This document shows, piece after piece, positions 11,353-22,251 of a stretch of DNA of 64,000 nt (position 1 is its first letter; the number at the start of each line of letters is the position of its first letter). The stretch is from Symbiodinium sp. CCMP2592. Its lineage: Eukaryota; Sar; Dinophyceae; Suessiales; Symbiodiniaceae. Under the pieces are notes generated by a model. The model ran no database searches, was not told where the DNA came from, and saw only the letters and a program-made list of their open reading frames with translations. Position numbers and translations under genes: made by a program. Where the stretch lies: positions 775,752-839,751 of the forward strand of contig CAJNDT010005779.1 of assembly GCA_905221615.1 (NCBI GenBank). Direction: 5' to 3'.

Positions 11353-11456
11353 GGGAGTTTCCGACAATTAGGGGTACAGCATTTTGGGGTCCTTATATAA
11401 TAGGGATCCTACTATTTAGGGTACTATATTAGGGTCCCCTATTTTCGGAAACTCCC
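11353..11456. mobile_element. Family-1 inverted-repeat element (GGGAGTTTCCGA)
   Basis: Ends GGGAGTTTCCGACAAT and ATTTTCGGAAACTCCC; core contains the family motif GGATCCTACTATTTAGGG. Flanked by GTTT / GTTC, a near 4-bp duplication. Confidence 0.85.
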
Positions 11457-11576
11457 GTTCAGAGACAAGCCGGTTTGCACTTAAGAGCAGCTTAGCCCTG
11501 AACCCTAAACCTAAATGAACTCGCCCCTCGCCCCGCAAGAACAGCAGAAGCACCCCCAAATACGCAGCGAAGTCAG

Positions 11577-11680
11577 GATCTGCACATTTTCGGTCATACC
11601 CACTACGGCTGGAGCACGCAGCTGGAGGGGACCCGCTATCTCCAAGCGTGTGTCCTGGCCGCCCACAATCGATGTACTAA
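11577..11680 (+). CDS. Calcineurin-like metallophosphoesterase, exon with GHTH motif
   Basis: After GAAGTCAG|GAT the frame reads DLHIFGHTHYGWSTQLEG then TRYLQACVLAAHNR. The GHTH block supplies two metal-ligand histidines of the calcineurin-like phosphoesterase fold. The following hydrophobic-x-G-x-R-Y-x-Q segment is typical of the C-terminal strand of these proteins, which hydrolyse phosphomono- or diesters at a di-metal centre. The upstream metal-binding motifs (D-x-H, GDxxD, GNHE) were not found, so they must lie in other exons or be lost. The exon runs into a family-5 element at 11680, which may define the intron start. Substrate unknown. Confidence 0.7.
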
Positions 11681-11771
11681 AGGGGCCTTAGCAATTATAT
11701 AGAGTACGGCAAATTATACTGTAATTCTAATAAGGAGCCCCAAAACCCTATTCTGGCTAGTAAGGCCCCGA
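11680..11771. mobile_element. Family-5 inverted-repeat element (GGGGCCTTA)
   Basis: AGGGGCCTTAGCAATTATA at the left, CTATTCTGGCTAGTAAGGCCCC at the right. It sits between a + strand exon end and a minus-strand exon end. Confidence 0.8.
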
Positions 11772-11777
11772 CATTAC

Positions 11778-11901
11778 TTTTGCGCTTGCTACGCGGTTTG
11801 AGGGTCGCTGGAGTTTGATGGGCGCGGCTGAGGGCATCAGACACTTCAGCTTCTGAAAGGTTCAGGTTTCTTTGGTTGAGGAGTGGGGGCAAAGAGTACT
11901 C
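11778..11901 (-). CDS. Candidate minus-strand exon, unrecognised
   Basis: On the minus strand, after CCGTGCAG|GAG, the frame reads EYSLPPLLNQRNLNLSEAEV then SDALSRAHQTPATLKP and RSKRKS, before a GT donor (AAAA|GTAATG). AG|G at the acceptor and coherent composition favour a real exon. It ends in a basic cluster. The gene would run leftwards, opposite to most genes here, and interleave with the phosphoesterase gene. Confidence 0.5.
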
Positions 11902-12043
11902 CTGCACGGCAAAAAATGACGCTCAGAAGCTCCAGTGCAGCTGTCCCGGTATGACGGTAAAGTTGACCGAGCGGTGTCAAACCCTCTCTCTGTTGTGCGA
12001 GTAACCCCATGACGAGAACCTTGTGCTTCCATGCACGGCTGAG

Positions 12044-12151
12044 GTGTGGCCTACCCGCGTGAGCGCTCTGATCGCCCTTTCTCCATCTACTGCAGAGGGG
12101 AGGCGAGCTCTCCTTGCACGCTTGTGCTTACTCGAACGAAGAGAACTATAG
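12044..12151 (+). CDS. Candidate exon, unrecognised
   Basis: After GGCTGAG|GTG the frame reads VWPTRVSALIALSPSTAEGR then RALLARLCLLERREL and a stop. Leu/Arg-rich helix. It might be a 3' exon of the phosphoesterase gene, but nothing ties it there. Confidence 0.3.
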   Translation: MWPTRVSALIALSPSTAEGRRALLARLCLLERREL

Positions 12152-12159
12152 GTCTATCG

Positions 12160-13400
12160 AAATTTCAGCGCCCTGTGCTGTTCGGGCTGGGTTTCGAGGT
12201 TGTGTTCTAGTGCCCTGACCTGCCGGGTGCGGGCGTCGGAGAGGGGTTGGACAAATTTACTAGGGCCACTAGAAAGATCGTAGTAGACGGTAATCAGGCA
12301 GAGTGTCCGCATGTTGTGCCGGCCGCGAAGCTGCGGCTTTGAACTTTCATGCCATGCCCAGACACCAAAAGTAGGTAAATAATGGCCCGAAACGTATCGA
12401 ACATCTACAATTCCAGATATTTTTGGGGTCCAGGTAAAGGCGAGAAACCTCGTGCCCTTCTTCGGTCGCTCATGTGAAATATACTGCGAGCAGCGAGCAC
12501 AATTTGTTTTGCAACCTTCCAGATTTTTTTCGCTTGGGAAGGGTACAAGGGCCTAACAGATCTGGAGCTCCAGGGCTTCACTTCTAATTTTGGGCTCCTT
12601 TAAAGGGGTCTATAAAGGTTACTATAAGGGATCCATAAGGGTACTATTATAATGTGGGAACCCTGGTTAAGAAACCTTGGGCCTTCATTAGGGTTCCTTA
12701 TATGAATCCTACTATCTTTGGGGTTATAGGCCCTGGATTTCTCAAGCAGGTTCCTACATTACAACCCCTGATACACGCTGCTGTTTGGCCTTTCTTGTTG
12801 CTGTGTGTTAGCTTCACTCGTCAGGCCTCCAACCACATGCCTCGCTTGCATCGTCTGAGTGCGAACGCCGAAACCCTAAACCCTGAAACCTGGGTCACTG
12901 TTGAGGCGGGTGCTGCGTCGGCTCCTCCGCTCTTGGCGCGGGTCTCAAGTTTCCGTGGCTGGGGAGCGAGCTCCGTCACAGACATGTGTTACATTCGGTG
13001 CTACTCAAACAACGAATGCCCACCCTAAACTCCTATTAGTACTAGTAGCCGGGTAGGTAACCTTTAACCTTTTTGGCGCATAGTAACCTAACATGATAGC
13101 AAAGGTTAACCTTTTGGGGGCTATGGCTTTAAGGTACTGAGCGCCTAAGAGCTCCTAAGCCCATAGCAAAGAGCCAGCAGCTGAGGTTTACAACTATTTG
13201 GGTACCTTGGACCCTTATACCTTAAACCCTATAGAACCTTTTTATGGTACCCTTATAGAACTAATATGGTACCCTTTACATGGAAAGAGTCAGCTGAGGT
13301 TTACAGCCACGCAGGCCGCAATTTTCCAGCCTACGAAGGCTTCTGGTCGAAGTATTACGAGGAGAGCTTCTCAATGCGCTGCATCCTGCACGGTTTGAAG
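12160..13400. other. Non-coding stretch with repeats
   Basis: Contains a copy of the dispersed GCGCCGAAA repeat (about 12820-12890), a family-4 element (13051-13120) and inverted GGTACC-rich blocks at 12600-12770 and 13195-13290. One reading after GTTGAG|GCG (AGAASAPPLLARVSSF, near 12905) is possible but ambiguous in frame. Confidence 0.5.
13051..13120. mobile_element. Family-4 element (TAGGTAACCTTTAACC)
   Basis: TAGGTAACCTTTAACCTTTTT at the left and AAAGGTTAACCTTTTGGGGG at the right. Same head as the copies at 19208, 44551 and 56880. Confidence 0.65.
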
Positions 13401-13525
13401 CTATAGTCTCCGTCGTAGTTCCTCTTTTGGGGGTTAACCAATTTAAGTTGCCAATCCTAAAAAATACATTATTAAGTTGGATAATATAAATTAGGATGAC
13501 CTACGGAACTACAACGGAGACTATA
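13401..13525. mobile_element. Family-3 inverted-repeat element (CTATAGTCTCC)
   Basis: CTATAGTCTCCGTCGTAGTTCC and its complement GGAACTACAACGGAGACTATA bound an AT-rich core. Divergent copy (GTCG in place of ATTG). Confidence 0.85.
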
Positions 13526-13775
13526 TCCCAGGGCAATGGAGCAGCAGAGCTGTGTGATTGGTTCGGGTTCGACGCAGATGTAACCACAAAGACCTAAAAC
13601 CCTAAAGTCAGTTGACCCAACGAGCCTTGCAAAAACCTTTAAGTTTCAACAAGAGCAGACACACAGCGGCGGTGCGGCATGGTAGCACATCAAAATGCAA
13701 TCGTAAACGAACACACACGCACACCCTCTATCGGCATGTCATGCTTGCTCATTTTCATCTTCTGTGTTTATACAG

Positions 13776-13929
13776 GACCACCCGTCAATTTGCCCAGAGA
13801 AGAACACCCCAAACCCGTGGTTACCGTGGTTCGCACAGCCTGTGACGTCCGCAGGAGCATCCGCGATGTCCACAGGACCTCCGGTGGATATACAGACCAC
13901 CACGGAATCAGGCGCAACTATCGGGGAGG
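13776..13929 (+). CDS. Candidate exon, unrecognised, low-complexity Pro/Thr
   Basis: After TTTATACAG|GAC the frame reads DHPSICPEKNTPNPWLPWFA then QPVTSAGASAMSTGPPVDI and QTTTESGATIGEG, closing at a GT donor (G|GTACC). Two other frames are also open here, so the choice rests on AG|G, the donor and composition. Function not recognised. Confidence 0.45.
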
Positions 13930-14564
13930 GTACCGTATAGTACTCCAACGACGAGAGGATATGTATTGGTTTAGATATAACTACGAAGTTAAATGGTTGG
14001 TTATCTAGCTAGGTAACCAAATAGATAATTAGACGATTTTGATAGTCTTAGAGATAGGTTGGTAGAGGTGGAGATAGTTCGATCGAATGTATTGTTTACG
14101 GCCCAGCTCACCTGTCGAGGAAGTGTCGAGTTCAATCTTGGGGTTTGCTCTGCCCAGACTCTCGTGACATCTTGGAACCTGTTCAGACATCCCGTGCCAG
14201 TACGGTTGCCTGGACGATGAGCCCTAAACGGCCCTGAACCCTCAGGAATCCTACTTGTCGGATTTAGGGTTTCGGCGCTCGCACTCGGAAAATCCAGGCA
14301 AGGCATACAGTTCGACGTCTGCTGAGTGAGACTGCAACCTATGTGAGAATGACTCACAACAACTGAGCCCAATACCGACGTGGAATACCCCAAACAGAAC
14401 AGAAACTCTTCCCGGCCAAGGTCCCAAGCTATAAGTTGCACCTAGTTGTCGGACCTAGGACCCTACCATCTCTAGATCGCTTCCTTGGGGAGTCCGGGTG
14501 CGAACAAAGGCCATAGGGATGATACAGCGGAAGATCAGGGGTTTTGCGGCACTAAACTCCTAAA

Positions 14565-14660
14565 CTGCAAGCTCTAAACCCATAGACCCTAAACCCCTAA
14601 ACCTTAAACCCCTAAACCCCTAAACTGCAAGCTCTAAACTCATAGACCCTAAACCCCTAA
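14565..14660. repeat. Interstitial telomere-like tract
   Basis: CCCTAAACCC heptamers in two near-identical sub-blocks each starting AAACTGCAAGCTCTAAAC. Confidence 0.85.
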
Positions 14661-14671
14661 GCTGTCGTTTC

Positions 14672-14735
14672 ACTTTACAGACGCGAACTCATATGCCTCG
14701 CCTGGATTGTCCGAGTGTCAGCGCCGAAACTGCAA
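14672..14735. repeat. Dispersed GCGCCGAAA repeat, copy
   Basis: GACGCGAACTCATATGCCTC, then GCCTGGATTGTCCGAGTGT, then CAGCGCCGAAA. Related copies: about 12820-12890, 14270-14325 (minus), 35563-35612 and 43340-43388. Usually adjoins CCCTAAA tracts. Confidence 0.85.
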
Positions 14736-15579
14736 GCTTTAAACTCAAACCCCCAAGTTTTCGGACCTCAGAGGCTTCCGTCACAGCGGCTGTCCGGCGC
14801 TTCGTCGGAGTGCCTCGTGCCGCAATCCCTAAAAGGTCCTAGGTAGTGTTATTGGGGGATACTTGTAGTTTCCCAAATCATAATCGTAATGCCTAATAGA
14901 GAAACCGCACATTCTACTACATAGGTGATTACTTTTGACCATGTGGGATTAGCAGCCTTGAGGGTTTCAGTGTCGGAGGTTTCGGGTTTTCGCGGCCTGG
15001 ATGCAAAAAAAGGTGTTTAAGGTTTAGGATTCAGGTTTTGGGGCTTGGGCTTTGGGGTTTTTGCAGGCCGGCGGTTCAGGGAATTTTTATAGGGTAGCAA
15101 TGGGTAGTACAAGGTTAATTCTTTTGCGTGTTCTACAGAGGCTTCCTGCCTGGTTTGCCTTTGCGCCTTCCTCACCTTTGGTTAGTAGGGAATGGAAGAA
15201 TGGTAGTAATAGTGGTTATAATTGTACCCCATTCCTCCATTCCCGACTAACCAGAGCTAAGCTTCTTCAACTCGGAGATTTTAGGGCCACGTCGCTGCTT
15301 CGGGGCTGCTTCCGAGTCGAGGTCGTAGCTTAAGGGGCGCGTATAGATAATTCTGAATTTGTGGCTCCTTTAATCCCTCAGAAACAGCTAAAATTGTAAT
15401 TTCTGCTAGGGGTCTGAATTCAGTATATGTAGGTGGGGTGCGGGGTTTGAGGGTGTTTTGGGACTGCCTTAAGGGCCTTATCCTTTAGGTTTCAGGTTGC
15501 CTTAGGCCCAAACAACCTACCTCTCTTCAGCACTTGGCAAGAAAGGTAGGTTTTTTGGAGGAGGTTTGGGTTTATGGAG

Positions 15580-15718
15580 GATTCCGTTCCATTCGCCCCT
15601 CGGCCGTGCATCCCTCGTATTTCCTGTCTCTACAACCGAAGCCCTCGAGCTACTTGCTCCCCCGAACCCCAATGAAGAAGCCGGAATACTTACTAAAACT
15701 ATTCCTGAAGGGTTCCAA
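15580..15718 (+). CDS. Candidate exon, unrecognised
   Basis: Opens after TTATGGAG|G and closes at the strong donor CCAA|GTAAGTC. It encodes IPFHSPLGRASLVFPVSTTE then ALELLAPPNPNEEAG and ILTKTIPEGFQ: 46 codons with both splice sites good. The family is not recognised. It is preceded by a short inverted repeat (about 15509-15553, AACCTACCTC...AAGGTAGGTT). Confidence 0.55.
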
Positions 15719-16293
15719 GTAAGTCTAGTTATTTGTTCCCCATTTTTCCCCCAAAACCCCTCGTCGAATTATTAAACCTTCTGAGCCGCAAGCCCTCAAG
15801 CCATCCCCTTCGGCAGCAAGGGGCAGCGCGGCTTGGTGACGGATGAAGGGATCTCCGCACTACTCTGACTCAGGGCCAAGGGCTTCGGTCGGCTTAGGAC
15901 GATTGCGGTTGAAGCTCTGAGATTGCGAATGGAACAGATTTACTCAGCGTCTGGCAGTTTAGGGCTTAGTGACTATTCTAGTGTCCTGGAAGGAATTCAG
16001 GATTTGAAGAGTCTATTTCGGACTTGACGTTTATACGTTGCAAGGGATTAGACTTTCAGGTTTGATGGTGTGCCGTACCGGGTTTTCATGCATAATAAGG
16101 TTCAGGTCGGATCGCGTTTTGACTTAGTTGAGGGTTCACGGTTGAGACTGTTAGTGGTAGAGGCATCAGGAACGAAGCTTTGAACCTGAAACCCTAAACC
16201 CTAAACCCCTATACACTTTCTGTCTGCGCAAACTGTTCAGGGTGCAACGTCCAGCTCGGCCCGCCTTACACGGACGAGCTTTGTGGAATAATG

Positions 16294-16390
16294 TAGGGGC
16301 CTCAATAGTTACCAATACTATTGTGGGTATTCCTTTTTATGATTGTAGTAGGATTTGCTCAAAACCCTATTCTGATCATTAAGCTCCTAC
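16294..16390. mobile_element. Family-5 inverted-repeat element
   Basis: TAGGGGCCTCAATAGTTACC at the left, AACCCTATTCTGATCATTAAG and CTCCTAC at the right. Confidence 0.75.
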
Positions 16391-16435
16391 ATCATAGAAC
16401 CCTATTATGGACCCCGTTTCAAGGGGCCCTTTAAG

Positions 16436-16527
16436 CGCCTTGTCATGACCTTTTCCGGGGAGAAGTCTTTGATGAGATCCTACTCATCGCAATGGGACCT
16501 GCCGATGCGAGAAGTCCATGGTTGCAG
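16436..16527 (+). CDS. Candidate exon, unrecognised
   Basis: After CTTTAAG|CG the frame reads PCHDLFRGEVFDEILLIAMG then PADARSPWLQ and reaches the consensus donor CAG|GTCAGC. Amphipathic helix followed by a Pro-rich turn. It lies between two family-5 elements (16294 and 16548), which may be intronic. Possibly the same gene as 15580-15718. Confidence 0.5.
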
Positions 16528-16547
16528 GTCAGCCAGCAAGGCTATTA

Positions 16548-16664
16548 TAGGGGCCTTAATGATTACCTATATTCTACTACCTTGGCCTTGGAAGTTCCCC
16601 CATCATAAGTATAACAGCATAATAGACGTACCCCAAAACCCTATTGTAATCATTGAGGCCCCTA
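16548..16664. mobile_element. Family-5 inverted-repeat element
   Basis: TAGGGGCCTTAATGATTACC at the left, CCCCAAAACCCTATTGTAAT then CATTGAGGCCCCTA at the right. The GGCCTTGG centre is atypical. Confidence 0.75.
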
Positions 16665-17318
16665 CATTAGAGATGGATGTACAGGCAGAGAGGGGGAAAG
16701 GTGACCAAACATGTTGCGAGCCAACTAGGCGATCGATTCTGATAGCACAAAGAAGAGCAGAAGGACAGCAGCGAAGTAGACCAGCACGACAACTGGGTTC
16801 TTGTTAAGGGATGTACTGTATGTTACCAAAATAATGGGGATCGATAGTAAATAATATGGTTTCCCTTTTATAGTTACTTAATGAATTATAGCAAGAACCC
16901 AGACAAGTGTTACGACATCATTTGCAACAAAGCCGTTAGTAGCAGTAGCCGTCGTCATCGTAGTGACGGTGGATGATCGGTGGCGTCGTGCTGGTAGTGG
17001 ACGGTTTCGTCGAAGATAATTCTGAACTGGTGATACGGTGGCTGGGTACCAGTAGTCCTGTTCATTTTGTTAGTAGCCATGCCGATACTGCTTCTTGTGT
17101 TGCTTTTGTGGCGGGTAGCGGTGCTGGTTCTGGTTTCGGTGTTGTTGCTTCTTGCTGTCGGCACCATGGTAATACCTGGCTGTGGTTGATCATGGACGTG
17201 GCCGTTTTGCGAGCGGTGTGGTACTGCCGTCGTCGTACGAGTGCGAGCCGCATCATTCAAGCCTCGGAAAATGAAGCTTGATTGTCGTTGACTCTGCGCT
17301 TCACATAGTTTGGGCTGG

Positions 17319-17478
17319 TTTAAGTGCGGTTCCGGGCCCTATCCGTCCAGGGATAGGAACGAAGCGGACCGTGTTCGGTCACGGCCCATGTCTTTCACCC
17401 AGACATCAGCAAGGCTGGCCAGCAGCAAAAAGAGCCGAACCCGTCTGCTCCAAAATCGCTTCGGTCAGGCGTCGTTAG
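17319..17478 (+). CDS. Candidate exon, basic Ser/Arg/Lys-rich
   Basis: Open frame after GTTTAAG|TGC reading CGSGPYPSRDRNEADRVRSR then PMSFTQTSARLASSKKSRTR and LLQNRFGQASLVDSNPE. Basic and hydrophilic. It continues into a CCCTAAA tract, so the 3' boundary is unknown. No family recognised. Confidence 0.35.
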
Positions 17479-17492
17479 TCGACTCCAACCCT

Positions 17493-17645
17493 GAGCTCCT
17501 AAACCCTATATATAAAGCCTTAAAACCCCTAAACCCTATAAGGCCTAAACCCCTAAACCCTAAATTCCTTAAGCCCTAGACCCTAAATCCCTTAAGGCCT
17601 AAACCCCCAAAGCCCTAAACCCAAAGCCCTAAGCCCGAATCCCAA
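17493..17645. repeat. Interstitial telomere-like tract
   Basis: About fifteen degenerate CCCTAAA heptamers with spacers (CTATAAGGCCTAAACCCC). Confidence 0.85.
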
Positions 17646-17715
17646 GCCTGTATGCACGCAGGGATATGAAGGCCCTGAGCCGAGAACCTCCAGGCCGTTT
17701 TATACTGCGTTGTAA

Positions 17716-17815
17716 ATCTGAAACTGAAGAAGCACAATATACCAAAATTTGACATAATAGTAATATTATATTTATATTATGTTACATGTTGGTATATTGT
17801 GTTCTGAATTTGATA
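17716..17815. mobile_element. Inverted-repeat element (unclassified)
   Basis: GAAGCACAATATACCAAAAT matched by ATGTTGGTATATTGTGTTC, core almost entirely A/T. Confidence 0.65.
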
Positions 17816-18054
17816 TTATGAACCACCTGGTGGTTTCTGTCGAAGATCTTCTTTGAGTTTCGTGCACTTACCGGATAGATCCGGTACACCAAACGCCATA
17901 GAAAAGGCTGGTCCTCGGCCTAAATCCTAAACCCCTACACCTTCAACCCCTAAACAGGCAAACCTTGAAACCCCTAAACCCTAACCCCTAAGCCAAGGGC
18001 AAGATCCGACAAACAAAAACAAAACTGCCCAAGCGCCAAAGATCTAATGTATCA

Positions 18055-18187
18055 TAGGGACCCTTAGGGGGGGAGGCGGGTAGGGGACTATACTTCCTTA
18101 AAATAGACCTATATTAAATCCTTAATATAGGTACTAAGGCTCCCTACCCCCCTACCCCCCACCCCCCTAAGGGTCCTTATGAATGTA
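18055..18187. mobile_element. Inverted-repeat element, G/C-rich arms
   Basis: CATAGGGACCCTTAGGGGGG arm and complement CCCCCCTAAGGGTCCTTATG, with TATATTAA core. Confidence 0.7.
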
Positions 18188-18261
18188 GCAGCCTTAATAA
18201 CTAGACTAGGTCATAGGGTTGCTTGAAAAGGGGTCCATAAGGGTTACTGTGAGGATTCTAT

Positions 18262-18372
18262 GATATAAGGGCTTTCATAATTGGAATAGGGTTTGGTCGT
18301 ATATTATACTGATGACTATAATAGTTATAAGGAGAAACCCCGAAACACTATTCTAGTTAATGAGGCTCCTAC
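18262..18372. mobile_element. Family-5 inverted-repeat element
   Basis: Imperfect copy with GGAATAGGGTTTGG on the left and CACTATTCTAGTTAATGAGG on the right. A family-6-like block (GTTCATGGGTAGTTATAAG inverted) ends at about 18572. No gene in 17650-19440. Confidence 0.6.
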
Positions 18373-19207
18373 AGGAATCAAAAAGTTGAGCGCATTATAC
18401 GGCCTGTTGTGCACTCACACCCTAAACCCTACACCCTCAGATTTCGGATGTCTAGCCGTTGGAGTTTGCTCTTGGTGCTTGGGGCTGAGTGGGGCTATAA
18501 GACCCATTGTAGGAGTAATACTTCTAGTTACCCTACTGAAAACTCCACTTATAACTACCCATGAACCTCCAAGTGCCGAGGATCGTGGGCAGCTTCTCCG
18601 TGGATGGGCGCCCTGGGTCTAAACTGGAAACCGGTGCTCGATCAAACTGAGGGCTGAAGGTATATGATAGTGTATAACTGTATTACGGTATCGTATGACA
18701 CTGCATGATGCTGCAACTTAGGCACACTAGACTACTCTACCGGTATGTTGATTACTGGGATAGTAGCTCTACAGGTATTCAGGCGCCTGTGTTAAACCTC
18801 CAAGCTTTATAAACCCTAAACCCTCCGCTAAAGCGTCGGATTTCATGCTCTGGGTCTGATAATGCAGGAGCCTTAATAGTCAGAATATGTTTTTTTTTTT
18901 TGGGGGGGGGGGGTTGGGTCCATATTACAAGGGTAGTATAATGGTTCCAAAAACCCGATTGTTTAGGCCCTGATATTAGTCAGTCTTGGGAGACGTCCGG
19001 CAATGGCTTGGGCAAGCGGTTTAGGCTTCGTTGTTGCTAGTACGTTACATTTTGCTATAGTGTAATATACCCAGAGTTTAGGGTTCTTAGTATATGACGG
19101 TAGTATACTCGGAGGCTGACATCGGTCCTCTTGTGGTCCCAGGGTTCAAGTAGCCGGAGTCAGCGGGACCACCACACCGGGACCAACCTCGGCCATGGAA
19201 GACCTAG

Positions 19208-19385
19208 TAGTAGAGTAGGTAACCTTTAACCTTTTTTGGGTAGCAAAGTCCCTGTATAATCCCTATATATATATATATATATGTGGATTTTACAGGGATT
19301 ATACTACCCAAAAAACGTTAAAGTATACCATATAACCACAAAGGCTAACCTTTAGTTCCCCATGATACCCGACAAGTAGGAAGAG
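19208..19385. mobile_element. Family-4 element with TA-repeat core
   Basis: Head TAGGTAACCTTTAACC, (TA)n centre flanked by an inverted ACAGGGATTATA pair, tail AAAGGCTAACCTTTAG and GACAAGTAGG. Preceded by GTAGAG, as at 56874. Confidence 0.7.
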
Positions 19386-19450
19386 GCGAGATGAGTGAAG
19401 TCGACTCCAAACCCTCGGTGCCGATCTGATGTAGGGTGACGTGTCTTTTT

Positions 19451-19551
19451 GGGAGGTTCCGAAAATTAGGGGTTCCTTATTTTGGGGTCCTTATAATAAG
19501 GATCCGACTATTTAGGGTACTATATTAGGCCTCCTAGTTTTGGAAACCCTC
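19451..19551. mobile_element. Family-1 inverted-repeat element
   Basis: GGGAGGTTCCGAAAATTAGG and TTTTGGAAACCCTC ends; core GGATCCGACTATTTAGGG. Confidence 0.8.
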
Positions 19552-19990
19552 ATATCTGTACCAAAATCCTTAAGCCCGGCGCAACTCGTACTCGCGGGCT
19601 TGAAGTCGAAGACCTGGCCGCCTAGGCTGCACGTCCATGAGGACCTCATCTTCAGATCTCAAGCTGATGAAGTCACTCACACATACATATATACATATTG
19701 TGTATATATATATATATAGAGGTATACGTATGTGTGTGTATATATATATGTGTGTATGTATACTGTTCGATCTCATGGCATACCAAACATTAATCCAAAA
19801 CCAGACCCAGAAGCCTTCCATCCTAACCTCGACACCCGAAGCAAGACGCCTCAGCCCTGATCAGTAGTGCTGTACAGCAAACCCCATAGAGTTGGAAACC
19901 GGATTAAGACCAAATAGTGCTGGCATTCTTTATACATTACTCGTAAGGATTGAGGCCATTGGGTTTCCAAGTCTTGGGCTTCTGCTTTAG

Positions 19991-20026
19991 GATGACCTGC
20001 GCATCGTGTGCGGCTTGCCTGCAGTG
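19991..20026 (+). CDS. P1B-type (copper/heavy-metal) ATPase: N-terminal metal-binding motif exon
   Basis: The first of at least nine collinear + strand exons of one transporter. After the acceptor GCTTTAG|G the frame reads MTCASCAACLQ; with the split Gly codon this gives GMTCASC, the metal-binding loop of heavy-metal-associated (HMA) domains. P1B ATPases use ATP to export Cu+ or similar ions across membranes; the HMA domain delivers or senses the metal through the two Cys of CxxC. The frame stops at 20037, so a donor lies before that, and the exact end is uncertain. Upstream exons of the gene are not identified. The rest of the series is at 22252, 34316, 35654, 37849, 44159, 47687, 54741, 55707, (56819), 58262 and 61960. 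Confidence 0.65.
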
Positions 20027-20029
20027 GCG

Positions 20030-22140
20030 GAAGTGCAGTTGAGAGCCTGAGATCCGGGGGATGGAGAGTTTCGGCTTTAGGGTTCCAGGCGGGCATGTGC
20101 AAGTCTGTGCAAAAAGGGAACTATATTGTTGATAGGTTTAGAGGCAAGCAGCCAACACTAACAAGATTTGTTGATAGAACCCTGGCAAAGACCTCGGTAA
20201 GTCGGGCTATGTAGGTCAGATCGCTGCAATCTGGACACCTGTCCACCGAACCCGAATCCAGTTTAGGGTTTAGGGGTATAGGTGTCAGCGGGGGCCCAGG
20301 CTAAGACTGGCCTAGAGTTCGGGATAGCCTAGACTAGCCTGCCAGGACCTGCCGTTTGCAGGCTCCGTGTAAGTTCCATATTAGACAAAAGAAGCTGCAA
20401 AAAAGGTAGGTTAAGATAGGTGAAGGTAGAGTCTAGAGCACGGCTACGCCGTAGAATAACTCTCGCATAGCGACCACTTCTGAAGTTCCGCACGATGTTG
20501 CGCACAGCTTCCCAGTGGCATACGAGGGAGAAGTCCAACGATAATGTGGAGCACGTTTGAGGTGAGTGGCGTGCATGCAGGTTGATTTAGTGTTACCTGT
20601 TGTGCGGTCAGGGTTCGTGGTGTCAGGTATTTGGGTGGATGCAAGCCGAACAAGCATAGTCGCCGTCGTTTTGCGTTAAAAACTCCCCTGACATGCTGTT
20701 GTATGGGTGATGGAGTCGCGCTTGCGGTCTACCGGACCTTCAAACATGTAAGTCTCATCAATGAAGTGAACTGTACTACTTGCTAGTTGCGGCGGGCCCC
20801 CGATTGCAGTTATTTTGAGGTCGGGGCCGTCGAGCGGGCCATCACAGCAGTGCAGGGCGTGGAGAGCTTCAGCTGAGATTGGCTCACAACCTAACACGGG
20901 CCGAGCGTTTGGATGGTCCTGCCGCACTTTCATTCATGCTTCCGACCAGCTTGAAAACCTGCTGTGCATATTTCAATATTCATTCAACACTATGCCGCAA
21001 GCGGCACCTGTCAAGCCCCAACCCCCCCCCCCCCCCCCCCCCCCCCCCCTCTCCACAGCTTGTTTGCAAGATTCGAAAATGAGTTTCAGCACATAGGAAG
21101 CACTACGGAACTACGAACGAAACCCCTAAATCCCAAGGCCCTAGCACCATGTGACTGACAAAGGAAACCATGCCATAAACCCTAACGACGCCCCAAACCA
21201 GCCAAACTCTAGGCTCGAACCTGGCTTGGGTGTTCGATGGTTTTGATGGGTTTCGGGTTGAAGGTTTTATTGGGAAGTTCCGCTCGGTTTAGGGCTCGGG
21301 TTTTTCAACCTTCCTAAACCATATACCCTCCGGTCCACGTTCTAGAGCGAACTGACAGGTCTGCAGATGTCTCCTTGACTGCTCACAGGGCGGAGGCATG
21401 GTGACATCACCCGGTTTGCAGACCTCTCCTTGACCCCACCATTGAAAATTGAAATAGTATCCTTGAGTCAAGTACTCGCAGAGAGGATCCCTATCAAGGA
21501 TGCGTCGCTTGGGGAAAACTCGCGGCCTTCATCTCACTTACGTTACCTGCATAGCAAAGGGTGCAAACTCCTGCTAGTCTCTTGTATCCTTATTTCAACT
21601 CTTCCTACCTCCCTCCGGCATTTCAGAGAGGCTCTCGAAAGCCCCAAGCATCACGAAATTCGCCACCAGGCCCCTATCGTGCTACACACACCCTACTATG
21701 TCCCTGCCGTGCCTCCTAGAACCCAAGGGGTCCAAGTACCATTATAGTAGGTACTCAGTAGGTATTTGGTCCCCAAAAGTACATACTATACTATTGCTTG
21801 GACCCTAAACCCATAAACCCTGTACCGTGGCCACTTGGAGGTTCGATTTCGTGCGCCGGCGCAGGCTGCAGATATCGTCCACTCCTCAGATTACCAATGA
21901 GCGGACTTTGGGGTTGCATCCGTATGAGAGTTTCCGAAAATAGGGGGCCCTAGTATAGTAGGATCCTTATTAGGACCCAAGATCAGGTACCCCCAGGCTT
22001 CGGAAACTCCCAAATGCAGAACGACCATCTATGTATAGAGACCCTTAAATGGGTTCGGCTACCTGACAGAGAACCCCGCAGCCCCACACAGCGCTCGAAG
22101 CCGCAGGGTGCGGCATCCTACCAACTACCATGAACGATCC
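20030..22140. other. Intron of the ATPase gene, with repeats and unassigned ORFs
   Basis: Holds a (C)n tract at 21020-21048, a family-1 element (21926-22011) and several 60-100 codon ORFs on both strands, none with a family signature. One + reading (about 21430-21570, LKIEIVSLSQVLAERIPIKD) is protein-like but unsupported by splice sites. Confidence 0.45.
21926..22011. mobile_element. Family-1 inverted-repeat element
   Basis: GAGAGTTTCCGAAAATAGGG at the left, GCTTCGGAAACTCCC at the right; internally deleted copy. Confidence 0.8.
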
Positions 22141-22145
22141 TGAAA

Positions 22146-22249
22146 GGGGGTGCTTGTCAAAATTATGGTCCCTTTTTGGGTCCCTAATATAGTACGGCAC
22201 CTAAGGTTTTGGGGTACCCAAACAGGGACCATACTTTTGACAACAACCC
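22146..22249. mobile_element. Family-2 inverted-repeat element (TTGTCAAAAT...TTGACAACAACCC)
   Basis: GGTGCTTGTCAAAATTATGG at the left; CATACTTTTGACAACAACCC at the right, with TAGTACGGCACCTAA in the core. Its right end plus AG forms the acceptor of the next ATPase exon. Confidence 0.85.
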
Positions 22250-22251
22250 AG

